Assembly: GCF_011397635.1 (NCBI RefSeq)
Contig: NC_064756.1
Location: 20,266,907 to 20,330,906 of the forward strand
Reading direction: 5' to 3'
DNA: 64,000 nucleotides
Origin: Epinephelus fuscoguttatus
Lineage: Eukaryota; Chordata; Actinopteri; Perciformes; Serranidae
Below, piece by piece: positions 30,142 through 42,556 of the stretch (the stretch's first letter is position 1; the number at the start of each line of letters is the position of its first letter). Under the pieces are notes generated by a model, which saw only the letters and a program-made list of their open reading frames with translations, made no database searches and had not been told where the DNA came from. Position numbers and translations under genes: made by a program.

Positions 30142-31935
30142 TGTCTAAATGCCCTCAACACAGCTACTTTCTGCTACGGGGGGCGGGGAGAGGCCGTGAC
30201 GCAACAGCCATGTCACTGAGCCTGTGGACCCGAGAAGCGAGAGGTCTAAATCAGCATTGAAATAAACAGGGGGAGGGATGGGTCAGGGCAGTCCGGAGAA
30301 CAAAACTGTATGAACTGTAGGACAAAGGAATACAGAGCGGGACTTTCCTACAAGGTAGGTAGGAAGGGAGGGAGGAGAAAGTACAAACATAGAATCAATG
30401 TTACGTGCAATCTGAAAAAATCCCCAGCCCAAGAACCTGGTGGCGTGAAGTCACTCAGGGTGTTAGCTGCTTAGAAATGTGAATGGATATGAAAGAGTGG
30501 TTGCAGCTGGGGGGAGGGAGACCAAGGATGACCATGACATTGTATACCAGAGCCTTATCCACTGTATCATACGACCCCAATATTCCTTCTCAGCTCAAAC
30601 GTCCCACAGCACTGTTAGGACCACATTTCGCCCCGCCATTCCCTAAAGAGCCTCAAAGACCCCCGGGCATGTAGCCACTCCCCGCTACGGTGCTCTAAAT
30701 GACAAAGCACCCACCCTGTCCTAGAACTCAGGGGTACTTTCTACTGTGCACTAAAACCTGAATACAGTCACCAAAATTAGAGATATCACAAGTGGGGCTC
30801 CAGAATGTAAATTCCCTTCGTAGTGGTTTCTTTGAGCCGCTCTGCAGCAGTCACCCATCACTCTCGCACGTCCCCGATGGTTAATTAATTTAATCGTTCT
30901 ATCATTTGTACTTCCGACATCCCAGGTGGGTGCCTGCTGTGTCCTATGGTTCCTGTTTCTCCAAGCAAGCAAAACAACACAGACACATTAGTGAGCTTTC
31001 AACCAGTTTGATTTCTGTTGCTGGATTTTTTTTCCTAGTATATAATGGATTTTGTAAAAGCGCACAGGAGAATTAAGAAGGTATTTTAGGCCTGTTGATC
31101 ATAAATTAATTTAAGCCATGTCTGTTTTATAGAAAATGTATAGAAGTGGGGAAAAAAAAGATGTATAAATCTCTATCTGACTTAGACAGGTACTTGATTA
31201 ATGTTTATGGAAAACGCAGATTTGAAACGTCCACGTTTAGGCAGTAAATTTATCTATCTATATACTAGCTGTGTTCAATCTTCTATTTTTACACATTGAA
31301 AGAATATGTGCATGTATGTTTGTATGTGTGACAGTGTGTGTCTTTGTGTAGTCCCAACAGAAAATCTTTCGGCCAGGGTTGTCGCCGCTTTTGCTGCTGC
31401 ATAGTTCGAATAGAGGCTGAGCGCACATTGGCTTTCCAAATGCTTTATTTTTCTACTCATAGTAAACCTGTTGGATGGCTGATGCCTCTTTTCTTAAAAC
31501 ATTCATGGCCACCAATGTTGTTGATCTGTTTCATGTGTGATTTGGTACGGCGCCAAACCTCTTCTCATCATCGGACAGGTGCTCAACATTGGCAGTAGTG
31601 ACTGATTCATTGTTGATGGGTGGGGTTTTTGTTTTCCATTGTTGGGTCATCTTTTCATATGTAACTGAGATAAAAACCAGCCAGGAGTGTCTGTTCATTG
31701 AGCAGTATTTAGTGCACTTTCCCGTGCTGTTTCGGACGTGTGAAACGTCCACAGCACAACCAAAAGTGGGCGAAAGAAGGGCTGCCTCAATGTGATGTAC
31801 CAAAAAGACTGATAAAGGTTTGCTTGCGCTTGTATACATGCAATGTATCCCTCCCATGGCAATTTGTTACTTAATTGTTGCCGTGTCTAAATGTATGTGA
31901 TTAAAGCAATAGAGAGATGGTGCTGGAACTGATTG
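30142..31935 (+). other. Probable cluh 3'UTR
   Basis: Follows the cluh stop without any coding signal. Candidate polyadenylation signals are AATAAA 30261-30266 (downstream sequence G-rich, less convincing), ATTAAA 31900-31905 (followed by a T-rich stretch from about 31928) and AATAAA 32304-32309 (followed by GT-rich sequence). The middle one is my preferred end, but the UTR could reach 32.33 kb. The open frames at 31531-31857 and elsewhere are treated as chance. Confidence 0.5.
31900..31905 (+). terminator. Candidate cluh poly(A) signal ATTAAA
   Basis: ATTAAA with a downstream T-rich run. The alternative AATAAA words at 30261 and 32304 cannot be excluded from sequence alone. Confidence 0.4.
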
Positions 31936-33324
31936 TTTTTCGAAAATTGCAGTTTGTACTTGGCACAAGACATGCAAGATGGACTACTTGCTGTACGGGC
32001 TGAATTACCTGGAAATAAGGGAGCGGTATTAAAAAACAAAATACACAAAAGCGAGCTCTTCAGACTGGTGAATCAGTTATTACAGTGATTTTCCTGATTG
32101 TGCTCCTAAAACATGATGTCATGACATCAATAGCACAGTGTGGTGTGTATTGTGCCTATTATTTATGCTTCTGAATGGAACCAGGGTGATAATAGAGAAT
32201 AACTTTACTCCTCCTGATTTGTTTGCTGGGTTTCTTTTATCCTGTATTTTTTTCACTTTTTAATTTGACTTTTTTCAGTTGCTCCCCAAATCATGCTGTA
32301 AAAAATAAAACCATCAGTGTCCACAAGGTGGCACACTAACATTTGTCTCGTTCTGAAGGACATACATTGACCTGAATGACAGGAGATGTAGCAGTACAGG
32401 TACATATATATATTTACACACGTGCTTCAGTTGACTGTGACAAATTAGGATAAGTGATTTTTATTTTATTTTTCCCCCGAATATTAGTCATATGGCCCAA
32501 AAGTACAAACACTACTACCTGTTGAACATCTAAACCTGTTGTAATCCCAACAGCAGGAAGTCTTTTAATAGTTCGTGATCTAGAATAAACTCATTGAGAA
32601 AGATCAAGCTATTTGTCTGCAGAGATACTCTGTTTATACTCTTGTAACACAGTGCTTCTGTTTAGTCGAAAGGCACTAATCTCACTCCACTAGAGTTCAG
32701 TGTAACATTTCTGTTTTGAATAGTTTAGCTGTTTAAATGCTCGAAATGTTATTTCATGTTATTAGACGTTAGCATCAGAAGAGGAAAAAAAAAGAAGAAA
32801 TGTGTAATAATACAAAACAAAGTGTATTCTTTCACTTTATTTGCATATCTTACATTTGCAGTTACTTTACAATCTGAATGTCTGAAATACAAAGCAAGTG
32901 TGGGATATGCATATTTACTGGAATATTAACACAGGAAAAGATGTTCCTTTAATTTCAATATAAGGTTCCTGTGCAAAATAACTATTAAAGGTATGTGTGT
33001 GGGGGGGGGAGAAAAAGAGTCTAATATCTACCCCATAATATTACGCACTTTGCTGCCCATCGGTCCAGTTGCATATATTGTCTTGAAATGATTGTTTGGG
33101 AGTTTTGTGTTTCTCAGCTGATGAAATTTCTTCTGCACAAAGGCTTCTTCGGCCACGTGTTTGAGTATGCTTCCCCTGATGATGTGTGGTATTGTGTGTT
33201 GCTCTTTACAAAATACGGTCTAATTATATTTTGGTTTGAGTATGCTTTTATATTAAAATGAATAAAATAAAACTCGTCAAACTTTTGTTTGGGTTTTTGA
33301 TAACTCATACAAGTAGATTGTGGT

Positions 33325-33720
33325 CAAACAAGTATTGAAGTAGTAATACTACATTTACTGAAGTGCAAGTTCAAAAGTATCACAAATACAAGAATTGGTC
33401 CTTGAAGTGTATATTTTGTACTTTTACTGATGCATTGCCATATAAGCAGCACTTGAGTGGTTTAGCTGGAGCTATCTTTAGACTACTTACTATAATTTAT
33501 TAGGTAGTTTTATTTATAATGATATTTTATTGGCTGATCACGTTTTACACAGAAATTATTAATTTGCAAAGTGGCTATAGATGGCAAATAAAGTGTAGAG
33601 TGGAGTAAAAAGTACAATATTTACCTCTGAAATGTGGTATTGAAGTATAAAGTACTATAAAATGGAAATATTTATTTAAAATAATGGCCTATCTCAAAAG
33701 TACAGTACTAGTTATGTTCA
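33325..33720. repeat. AAGTAC-type dispersed repeat remnant
   Basis: Contains AGTATTGAAGTAGTAATACT, GTGGAGTAAAAAGTACAATA and GAAGTATAAAGTACTATAAA, the same word family as the interrupted repeat in cluh intron 7 (17150-18235). Confidence 0.5.
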
Positions 33721-33749
33721 TGACTGCAAATTGCATTCAGCATAGTGTA

Positions 33750-34070
33750 AGTCATGGGTGCATGATAATTATTGATATGTCATTGATATCAGCCAATTTT
33801 CACCTTAAAAATCAGAATTAGACAACATGCATTTTCTTATTTTGTACTTACATTGAAAAGCATTCTATATCATGTCTTCATCTGCTGGTGGGCCATCATG
33901 ACAAGAGTATGCATGCATAATACAATGTTATTTTCACTACAGAAGAGACTTGATCACTAAAATTAGTTGGGGGAAAAAGTGGATATATCAGTATCTATCG
34001 GTATTGGCGTATCGGCGAAATAAGTTTTTATATATTGGGATATCAGATATTGGTAAAAAAAAATGCAACA
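33750..34070. mobile_element. hAT-like TATCGG-type element remnant
   Basis: ATGTCATTGATATCAGCCAA at the left and CTATCGGTATTGGCGTATCG followed by GGGATATCAGATATTGGTAA at the right are typical of a fish non-autonomous element related in style to the one at 2050-2612. Degraded; ends not precise. Confidence 0.5.
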
Positions 34071-34142
34071 ATAATCACTGCCATTGACAAACTTGGGTCA
34101 CAGACTCCCTCTGACATTGCAATTTAAATAGGTAGACTATAG

Positions 34143-34143
<1 letters not shown>

Positions 34144-34173
<30 letters not shown>
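34144..34173. repeat. (CAT)10 microsatellite
   Basis: Ten perfect tandem CAT units. Confidence 0.95.
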
Positions 34174-34396
34174 TACGACACAACTAGAACCAAAAATACA
34201 ATCTCTATGTAAGGACTGACGGATACCCTTACACTTCTATTGAAAGTCTAGTCCCAATTAAACGCTTAGTCCCTTTTACTAGCCCAGTGTGGAGACACAT
34301 TTTGAAAAACAGACACCTGTCTCAATTAGACGCCTGGTGTGGTTGCCAGGTTGGAAGTTCTTCGGATGTATAAAAGCAGTTTGTTGGCTACCCCAA

Positions 34397-34449
34397 ATTA
34401 TATTATATTATTATATATATTATTATTATATATAATTATATATTATACA
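34397..34449. repeat. TA-rich tract
   Basis: Interrupted TAT/ATTA repeat of about 50 bp, AT-only. Confidence 0.8.
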
Positions 34450-35174
34450 TTCCTCCATTACCCTGTAACTTATTCATATTCCTTTAGTCCGTAAGGGTTG
34501 TCAGATCAAAACAATCAAAAGGGTTTTTCATAGAAATTTATCCAAGTTGTGAGTATTGTTTTAACAGGAAAAAGTGGTGTTGCGTCAGTATGCCGAGTGC
34601 CATAATCCTAACTCTCTCTCTCTGATGTGTTGTCTGTCAGAGCACAATCAAATGAATGATTATATGAAGCCTAATTTTTTTTTTACAAATGATATTCATA
34701 CTGGTTTTAATAAGCAATTTGATTGTATTTTCCAATCTTTGCTGAGCAAGAGCTGAAAAGAATTAAAGGTCTGTCCCATATAGAGGCCTGTTGATTTCAG
34801 TGATTTAAGCAAATAATAGCCCGGGCTAATAATTGAACTTTTATGGTATAAAGAAGTGTGAGTTAAAATAAAGGATAAAATACATTATAAATAAACTGTG
34901 AAGTGATATAAATCAGTAGTTACATGCAAAGACACTGGAACAGAAATGTGTTGTAGTAAAATGTTCATATCAAGAGTGTAAATAAATATATAAAAACCAC
35001 TAATGTTTTTGCATGTAGGCTACATAATTTGAGCCAGTGATGGCAATTCCTTAAATCCATCACATAACGCTTAAATATTGTCGTATTTGGAGTTATTTCT
35101 GAAGTTTTAAATGATGTCATGTCAAAGTTAAAAGTCAAAAACGTATAAATCAAGCATAGGATTTTTTTAATCTA

Positions 35175-35420
35175 TCAAGGGCGTGCGCGCTCCTGTTAGA
35201 CCGTGAACGCGAGCGTCGTGCGCGACCACGCGCTCCCGACTGAAGGCGAATGCGGTAGCCTACGAAAAAACAAGCAGGCGCAGCGCCGGAGAGACAAGAC
35301 GGGCACAGTTTACCTCCACATCACAAGATCATATTTTGGAGCGGAAATTTCACGCCCTGTCGGGTCGTGTTACTGTTAAAGACTGCTGAGGATATCCACG
35401 GGCAGAAACAATAGGGTGAG
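35175..35420 (+). promoter_or_regulatory. pafah1b1 CpG-rich promoter and non-coding exon 1
   Basis: Abrupt rise in CpG density (GCGTGCGCGC at 35181, many CG between 35181 and 35295) in an otherwise AT-rich region. The likely non-coding first exon ends at 35415, where donor GTGAGT follows. Its start is not visible from sequence. The position upstream of the coding exons, the splice donor and the CpG richness match the LIS1 gene in other vertebrates, which also begins with untranslated sequence. Exon 1 is therefore inferred, not proved. Confidence 0.65.
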
Positions 35421-35525
35421 TCCACGTAGTTTTCAGTTATGAAGCCGGTCAGGGTCGAAGGAATCTGGCGTTAGGTGGGGAAAATGACGATGTGGCTGTA
35501 ATTTTTGCACCTCCTTTTTATGTCT

Positions 35526-35538
35526 CAAAATGGCGGAT
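35526..35538 (+). promoter_or_regulatory. YY1-like site in intron 1
   Basis: CAAAATGGCGGAT closely matches the extended YY1 consensus (core AANATGGCG). It lies about 110 bp downstream of the exon 1 donor, in a promoter-proximal position where functional YY1 sites are common. Confidence 0.4.
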
Positions 35539-35739
35539 AGGCCGCTTGGACTGGAGCAGCAGGTACCTTGTCAGCGGAGTTTATCCTTGTGTCCAGATAA
35601 ACAATCTTGTGCACTTACTCTAATTCAGGACGGTCGGTGTTAGCGGTTATGTGAGTTAATTGTAGATAATTCAGCTTGGGTGCACATTATGAGCCTGTGG
35701 TGTCCGTTAGAGTCAATGTACGAGCTAACTTTCTGACTG

Positions 35740-35830
35740 CATCGCCGGGAAGCTAACTTGGCTAACGTCAACTTTAGCTAACATCAGCTAACGTTAACCG
35801 GGCATACGTTAAATAACGTTTGGCTATCTT
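35740..35830. repeat. GCTAAC-rich word cluster
   Basis: Repeated GCTAAC and AACGTTA words (GCTAACTTGGCTAACG, TTTAGCTAACATCAGCTAAC, GTTAAATAACGTTTGG). Similar in style to the cluster at 5238-5490 in cluh intron 1. Confidence 0.5.
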
Positions 35831-36780
35831 AACGGCTGGCAGTGTCGTTATGTCGACCAAAACCATCAGTAGCCACATGAAAACATGTCAGTGTGTGAGG
35901 TATGGCAGGGCCAACGTAAATTACAGCTGCATTTGGCGTCTACCCCAGGTTAGTAATAATCAGTAATTAGCATAGTTTGAAGCAGCGTTAGTGCAGCCTG
36001 TCAACCGAGTGAAAACCCTCGACAACAAAATCAAATGTAGGTCACAAGACGGTACCGCTGGCATCCTGTGTTAGCTCTGTTATTGTTGGCTTGTGTGAAT
36101 TATTTATTGCTTTCATCGTGGGGATATTTTGTTGTAAATTGGCGCAGTCGCTGCAGCTTGACACCACTGCTGTATCCAGTGTTAGCATTAGGAGAGGGCG
36201 TAAAGTGATATTCGCCATTTGGTTTGCGTTGTATACTTGCTATGAAGACATCGTTGTAATTGAGCATCACACAGCCCTGCTGCAGTTTTCAAACGTGACA
36301 TGCTCCTGTGTGTATCCCCTCTTGTTGTTTGTCGCTGTCATACTGGTGGGTGCTCGCAGATGGCTGCTGCCATGCTCAGCTGAGGCTCCCATCATCTCTG
36401 CGAATCGGGCTGCTTCATGCGGTTTGTTGGCACAGTGTTGGAAAATCAGGGTGGAGCACATCGGAGGCGATGAGTTTGTATGTATTGCGTCTGCTCATGA
36501 CTCAAGTGTCTGCCTTGTTTTCCGTGTGCACGTTGTCTCTCATTGTGTGGATGTATGATTGAGTGAATCGGAACAGGAATTTGTGGACCGAGCGCTTACA
36601 CTGGGATTAATGCAAATCGTCGCCGTGGTGGCTCACAGGGTTGTGCACTGAATCCGACAAGCGAGTCCCCCTCGTAATTTTGGGCCACCTTGTCATGATA
36701 TTGGATATAAAGCACTGGTTTAAGCATGGATACTTGGTGATTTATTTCTCACAGCCACGCCTCTAACGACTGCTTTGCAG

Positions 36781-36868
36781 CTGATCAACTGGAATTATGG
36801 GATATTGATGAAATTGAAAACAGTGTTCAGCTTAGAAAATACATGTTGGCTGTGTGCTCTTCTCTCAG
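36781..36868 (+). other. Possible alternative untranslated exon of pafah1b1
   Basis: Preceded by a pyrimidine-containing stretch and TTTGCAG, and ended by CAG-GTAAGAG, a near-perfect donor. The 88-bp segment lies between exon 1 and exon 2 and carries ATG codons followed by early stops. Known vertebrate LIS1 genes vary in 5' UTR exons. It is a prediction from splice-site words alone. Confidence 0.3.
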
Positions 36869-39800
36869 GTAAGAGTGTTTGTGTTTAGTCTATGACTTTT
36901 TTGAACTGACTGAAATGTAACCATCTTTTAAAGGAATGTAATCCCCTCTTGAGCTAGTTATTTTGAAGGCTATAATCACAGCAGTTGTTAGGGCTTTTGT
37001 GAATATAGCAATGCTATGTTAACATAAACACAAACCAAAACAATTTCGCTGTTGAATTGATTCTGCAGGAGCAGTATTGATGCAGGTTTTATTCTTAAAA
37101 TCACTGATCAGGACTATCTTGCCAACTTTGGGTGGGTCAAAGTGGATCATCTTAGGTTTCCTCTCTGTTTAAATGTTGGTTTATGCCTTTGTCAACCTAT
37201 CAAACGTATATTTAGCCCTGATATATGGACTACAACTAGACACATCATTTACACACATTTGTTAGCAAAAGCTGTCCTGTTTCTGACAACATTTCACATG
37301 TCAAAAGTCAGACTGACAGACTAACTATGATGTTGAAATGGTTCAAAGTTCAAACTACACTACACTACACTGCACAGTACTCAAATTGTGTATTGCCTGA
37401 CTTATTTTCTGTGCTTGACGAGTTGGAAAATGCTCATATGAGAACAGCAGCTTTCTGTCTTTGAAAATAAATGCATGCTTTATTTCTCAGTTTACTTGAA
37501 AGTGTTCTTCGTAATTCTTGATTTTTATCAAAAGTTGGTTTGAATAAGTGCATCCCGGCAGCCAGGCTCTATTCAGTGCTGTCAGCAATGGAAACACAGT
37601 AACACCAATTGTACAGGCTTCGGCCATTGCAAGAGCTGCTTCGCTGGCACTTGTTGCCAGTTGGACAACTAGAGAGTCAAGCAGAGGACAGCCATAGATC
37701 ATGTTGGGTGTTGCTTTCTAATGTCGTTGGGGTAGTGAAGACTGAAGTGTTACCTGAAAGGAGCAGAATATACAGTTTTGCCGAGGGGGCCTCCTCTTTA
37801 TTATGTGTCAACAGATGATGAAAGTGAGAGGCTGTTTATTTTTGAGATTGTGGTAGGCTGAAGGGCATACAGATACCTGTATGACTCTCCTTGTCTGAAC
37901 TGACAGTAGCAGAGAGGTTGACCTTCCAGGCAGGCTGCCCACCAGTGAGCTGACTGGTCATTCATTACTGACCTGCTGCCCGTCAACCAACAACTGACCG
38001 CGTCGATTGTGAGGATACATCTGACAATTTTGGCATGACACTATACTACTATCAACAAGGTCTTGTCTAGAGGCTGTTGAATATAATTTTAGCAACCAGT
38101 TAAAGGTGTTGCCAAAGTAGCCTGGAGAATTTAAGGGTTTGATTTGAGTATGCTTCATGCCAGTTTGGCAACAATAACTGACAGACTCAGCATACGCCGC
38201 TATAACACAGTCTAAATATAGATCTATAATAATTTAAACCAGTAGCTTGTTGGCATCAAGTAAATACCCTGTGGAGGTGGAACAAGCATCTTGTGGTATG
38301 CCAAGTGGAACTTTGCTTGCACTGACCAATTAACTTGAACTTATATGAAGGAAGGAGGCTAACTAGTCTTCATTGTGTTGTTCCCACCTGTGTGTGCAGG
38401 TTGGCTCAGGCATGCCATTGATTTGTTGTTCCTGTGTGCTTCCTGCTTGCTCAGTCTCGTCTTCCTCTGTGTGTGGATGCGGGCCCTGATCTACTAATCA
38501 GGCCTCTTACATCAGGTAACGCGCCTGACAGGATGATGGCCTGGTAATTTGACTGGCAACACACACTTGAGAGATGTGTACATATTCCATCTGGGGACTG
38601 AAGTGTTTGAAAACATATGAAGGAATAGCCAAGGTCGGTAATTACAGAATGAATTCCTACATCTGTTGCCGTGTTGTGTAAATAGACCCTTCTTCTGTTA
38701 GCCACTGAAGGAAGATGTCAATAGCCGTGTAATTTGATAAGGTTAGCTGATTGTTACCAACCCACATAACTGACCCAGGCACCTGTCGGGTCGTTACGGC
38801 TGCAGATTTAAAGCTAAGCCAGATGTTCACTCAGTTAGTGATAAAGCTCTTTGGATGATTTCTGTCTGAGTGCTTTTACCAAGAACAATCTTTCAAAGGA
38901 ACTGGAGATGATTTACAGAATATCCAGCCTCTCAGTCCCGTTGGTTGGTTGGTGGTTGGTAGTTTAAGAATCAGGCTTCAACACAGGCTAATGTCAGAGC
39001 TGCATCACATTACCTACTGCATTACTTGCTGTAATAAATTATCCATGCTTATCCAGCTGATACAGCACAGTGATGCACTTTAGGCATGTAAAATACTGTT
39101 TGTGCAGTGTCTCTTGATAGGGACATGTTATGCCACAAAATATTTTAACAGTTTAATAGTGTTGGTGCCAGTGCCTGAACCACAGTGATGTTACTTTCCT
39201 TGTGTCCCATAGGAGGAAACTGTCTGAAAATTGATGCATCAAAACCAAACATTACACCAGAACACATTACATTTTTAGAGTTATTTTCTTTTAGTATAAT
39301 AAATGATCTTCTCCCATATCTTTGTCCCAACTTAAATCGCTAAATGTGTCAGCTAGCAGATCACATGACGGCTTTTTGTTTCAGAAAGTTTATGGCATTT
39401 TAACCTGACAGCCAAATAATTAAACCATAAAGGAAACTGAAAATTGCATTTTATCTTCCACTTGTATTGAACTGCAGTGTTTTATCAATATGCAGAGAAC
39501 ATAAACAGTGTCATGTAATACAGATCACAGGCGATGAAGTTGAAGTCATCAACAGAAAATGAAGGCACGCCATATTCCAGCTGTTTGAGATGCTTGCTTT
39601 TGACAGAGGATGATGACATAATGTTGCTAGCAGAAACCTGTGAAGAAGAGGTGGCAGCGAGGAGATAACTGTCAGCATTGTCAGCATTGTTGTCATGGTA
39701 TGTTGTGTGTTGAGCTGCTGGGACACACTATCAGTTAGACTAGTTCAGACTCCGGTGTATTTATTTTCATCCTCTTGCACTTCATTCCTCAGGGGCGTTT

Positions 39801-42275
39801 TCCTTTGTTCAGACACATGTGTTGACTATCAGAATGTTGTACACATACTTTGTCTGTCATACTTGGAAGGTGTAATATTGTACTGCTGTCTGACATGTTA
39901 CCTTAACCAGAAACATTATTTGTTTGGACATTTACAATCTTCAAAAAATGGCCAGCCTGACTTACATGTAAGTTTTGAGGGTTTGTCTCAAACTGTTCTA
40001 GTAGTGAACAGCTTTTCTGTAACATCCTCTTTATAAGATTTGCTGACACATTACTATGACGTGGGTTTCTTATTTTAGTTACTTGAATTGATTTGAGTGT
40101 TTTGACTGAAATCGTATTTTTTTGCTGGTCCACAAGTTTTAAATATGTTGGTCCTGTTCATGTTCTTGACTCTAAACAGACTGTGCACAGACAATGATAC
40201 AAAGGGTGTGGTTCATTACAGTTCTGACTTGGGGCTTGGTTGCTGCATTCTTAAACTCACAGAGACAGAGGACGTTTCCTTTATTCATTAAAAATGACAT
40301 TTTAACAACAGATAAGCTGTGAGGACTCATCAGGAAATTAAACAACATCTCTCAAAGCAGTCAGTGCCATTACTGTAAGGGCCCCTTTTTTATTGTGCAG
40401 TTCCTGCTGCTACACAAAGACAGGAGAATCAATGGGAGGAAGACACGTAACCATTATTAACTGTCAGTAGGCAGATATATAGATGCACCACGGCTGCAGC
40501 CCATTCCAACATCACACAACCACATTTTGCACTGAGCCAATTAGCCTGATTATGTGATTGTGCAAACATTTTGCTCAATACTGGAGCCACAAATGAGATT
40601 TGCAGAGAGGGGAGTCTAACACATTAATGGATACTCACAGCAATGACAGCTGCCAGCAGCACAGAGGGAAGTATCAATATATAGTAGATGACCTCATTTC
40701 ATGCGCTACAGCAGTTTTACAGGTTGATGTTGAAGGCTCATGCTTGTAATGGATGTTTTGTATGTTGAGTTTTAGAAAGAGCCATTTTTAGCTTCAGTGC
40801 CATCGCCGGATTGTGTTGATCTACTGCTTACTGCTGTGACCCTGAACCACGACAGAGAGTAGTTTGGCAAAAGGCCGGAAACCCCCTGCACACTGTAACC
40901 CACACATAGGTGGAGGTAAGCAGATATTTGGACTGCAGTCACACCAGGTGTGGTGTGGTGACATCAGGGTCCAGAGGATAGCTGTTAGCTACGTCAGGTT
41001 GCTTTTACAATGTCAGATATGCAAATAAACAAACGAATACCACAGTTTCACCTTATCAATGCATCAGAACTGACATCCTACATCTACAGGTGTTCTGTTT
41101 TGAATAAAGAAGGCCCCTAAGCATCTCTTTTAATGCTAACAAAAGCAGGAGTGAAAGGGAGGAATGTTCCCTTGTGGAAATGTCACTCCTGCATCATCAG
41201 CTGAAATAAGTAATGTGTGAATATTCCTTCATTGCAGCTTCCCAGGGTGTTTCTAGTCCTCATGCCCCCGCCAGACACACCTCTGTGTCCTTTGCTGCTT
41301 CTCTCTTGTGCAGCAAATCTCATGCCTAATACACATTGTCTCCTGGACATGTGTGCCAGGATGTAGTTTGGTCAGTTTGTTGCAGGTCTGTAGAAGGAGG
41401 TATATTGGCTGTGTTTGTACCTTTGTTTACTGGTCTGGCAGAGATTTAGTCAGGCTGGTCCCAGTAGACTAAGAGGCTTATTGTAGCTCACAGTTAGTAT
41501 TCTAGTGGGTATCTGCTTTGGTAAAATGCTTTTCAAGACTACGATGCAGTGTAAAAATAGACTTCATCACATTTTTGTTAACTGCGTTGCATTTTGTCAA
41601 AATCTATTATTGCTCACATCAATACTCCACTCCTAAAAATGTATTCAGTTTCACACATACGCTAATAAATCTTTAGCTACTGGTCATAGTGATTTCATCT
41701 TGGCATCACTCAGGCCAGCCAGCATCTTATCGAGGAGTTATCGTAATGAGACGATAAGGTCAGGCAATTTGACAAGAGCACAGCCGTTACTCGAGCCCGC
41801 TTGGCTGCGTCTTGTTTTTCTTTTCTGTTGGCAACCTGGGAAGAGAAATACGTTGCTCAGAGAATGTGGGTCAGCTCTTGTATGTTCACGGAGAAAGGAA
41901 TTTGCTGCAAGAGCAGACCAGGGCTCTCAGACCAGACTGGTGACATGACAGACAGATTACGAAGGTAGATAGCAGTGGAGCTGAAAAGCAAATGAAGGAA
42001 TGGCTCATGGGAAGAAGGTGGTTTTTATGAAATGTCTGATGGATGGGTTTATGCTGTCAAATTTTCTGTCTGGTAGAAAATAACAGTGTACATCTTTGCT
42101 GCTTCTGTTATTTTTTCCATTGTTGACAGAATCTTCAGCCATTTTATCTGCATATAAACTGGTGCAGACATTGATGCACTCCTCCTTTGGCCTCTAAACA
42201 TTTTCATCTCCACCCACTCTACATGTTATCTGTCATGCATACCTAATGCTGACTTTGCCTCTTTCTCCTCTTCAG

Positions 42276-42299
42276 ATGCAGTTTAGACTTGGCTGGTGA
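42276..42299 (+). promoter_or_regulatory. Possible upstream ORF at start of pafah1b1 exon 2
   Basis: If exon 2 begins at the acceptor TTCAG before 42276, its first bases are ATG. They open an eight-codon ORF (MQFRLGW then TGA 42297-42299), 257 bases before the LIS1 ATG. Joined to exon 1, its -3 base would be A. Confidence 0.4.
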
Positions 42300-42556
42300 C
42301 TGGTCTACAGGCTCTCCACTTCTCTTGTCCCTGGAGTCAGCCAGTTGGGGGGCAGATTCCTGCGTTCCCTTTCTCTCAGTCTGAGTCTTTGTCTGGACAA
42401 AACCAACTGCCCACTATTGGAGTACACAGCTCGTCCTCGCCCGTGTTGCTTGGATCAGCACAGCTCATCTCCTGACTGAGGAGAGCGCAGCAGCTGCACA
42501 AGATTCACCTTTTACCAACTGATCCCTCCCGGCCCCGCCCACACTGCCCCCTCACC

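Larger units (their letters stand above)
32310..35170. other. Intergenic region between cluh and pafah1b1
   Basis: About 2.9 kb of AT-rich sequence with no gene. It contains an AAGTAC-type repeat remnant (33325-33720), an hAT-like TATCGG element remnant (33750-34070), a (CAT)10 tract (34144-34173) and a TA-rich tract (34397-34449). No tRNA or other RNA gene was recognised. Confidence 0.6.
35416..42275 (+). other. pafah1b1 intron 1 (6.9 kb)
   Basis: Contains a YY1-like CAAAATGGCGGAT word at 35526-35538, a GCTAAC/AACGTTA word cluster at 35740-35830, and a possible alternative untranslated exon at 36781-36868. The 36091-36558 frame (155 codons) shows no family signature. Nothing else was recognised. 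Confidence 0.6.

Noticed and set aside
34144..34173. Tandem CAT units considered as a CRISPR-like array
   Set aside because: Plain trinucleotide microsatellite without spacers; vertebrate genome.
36091..36558. 155-codon open frame in pafah1b1 intron 1
   Set aside because: Cys/Val-rich, no recognisable family and no splice logic. It lies inside an intron in GC-moderate sequence where long frames arise by chance.
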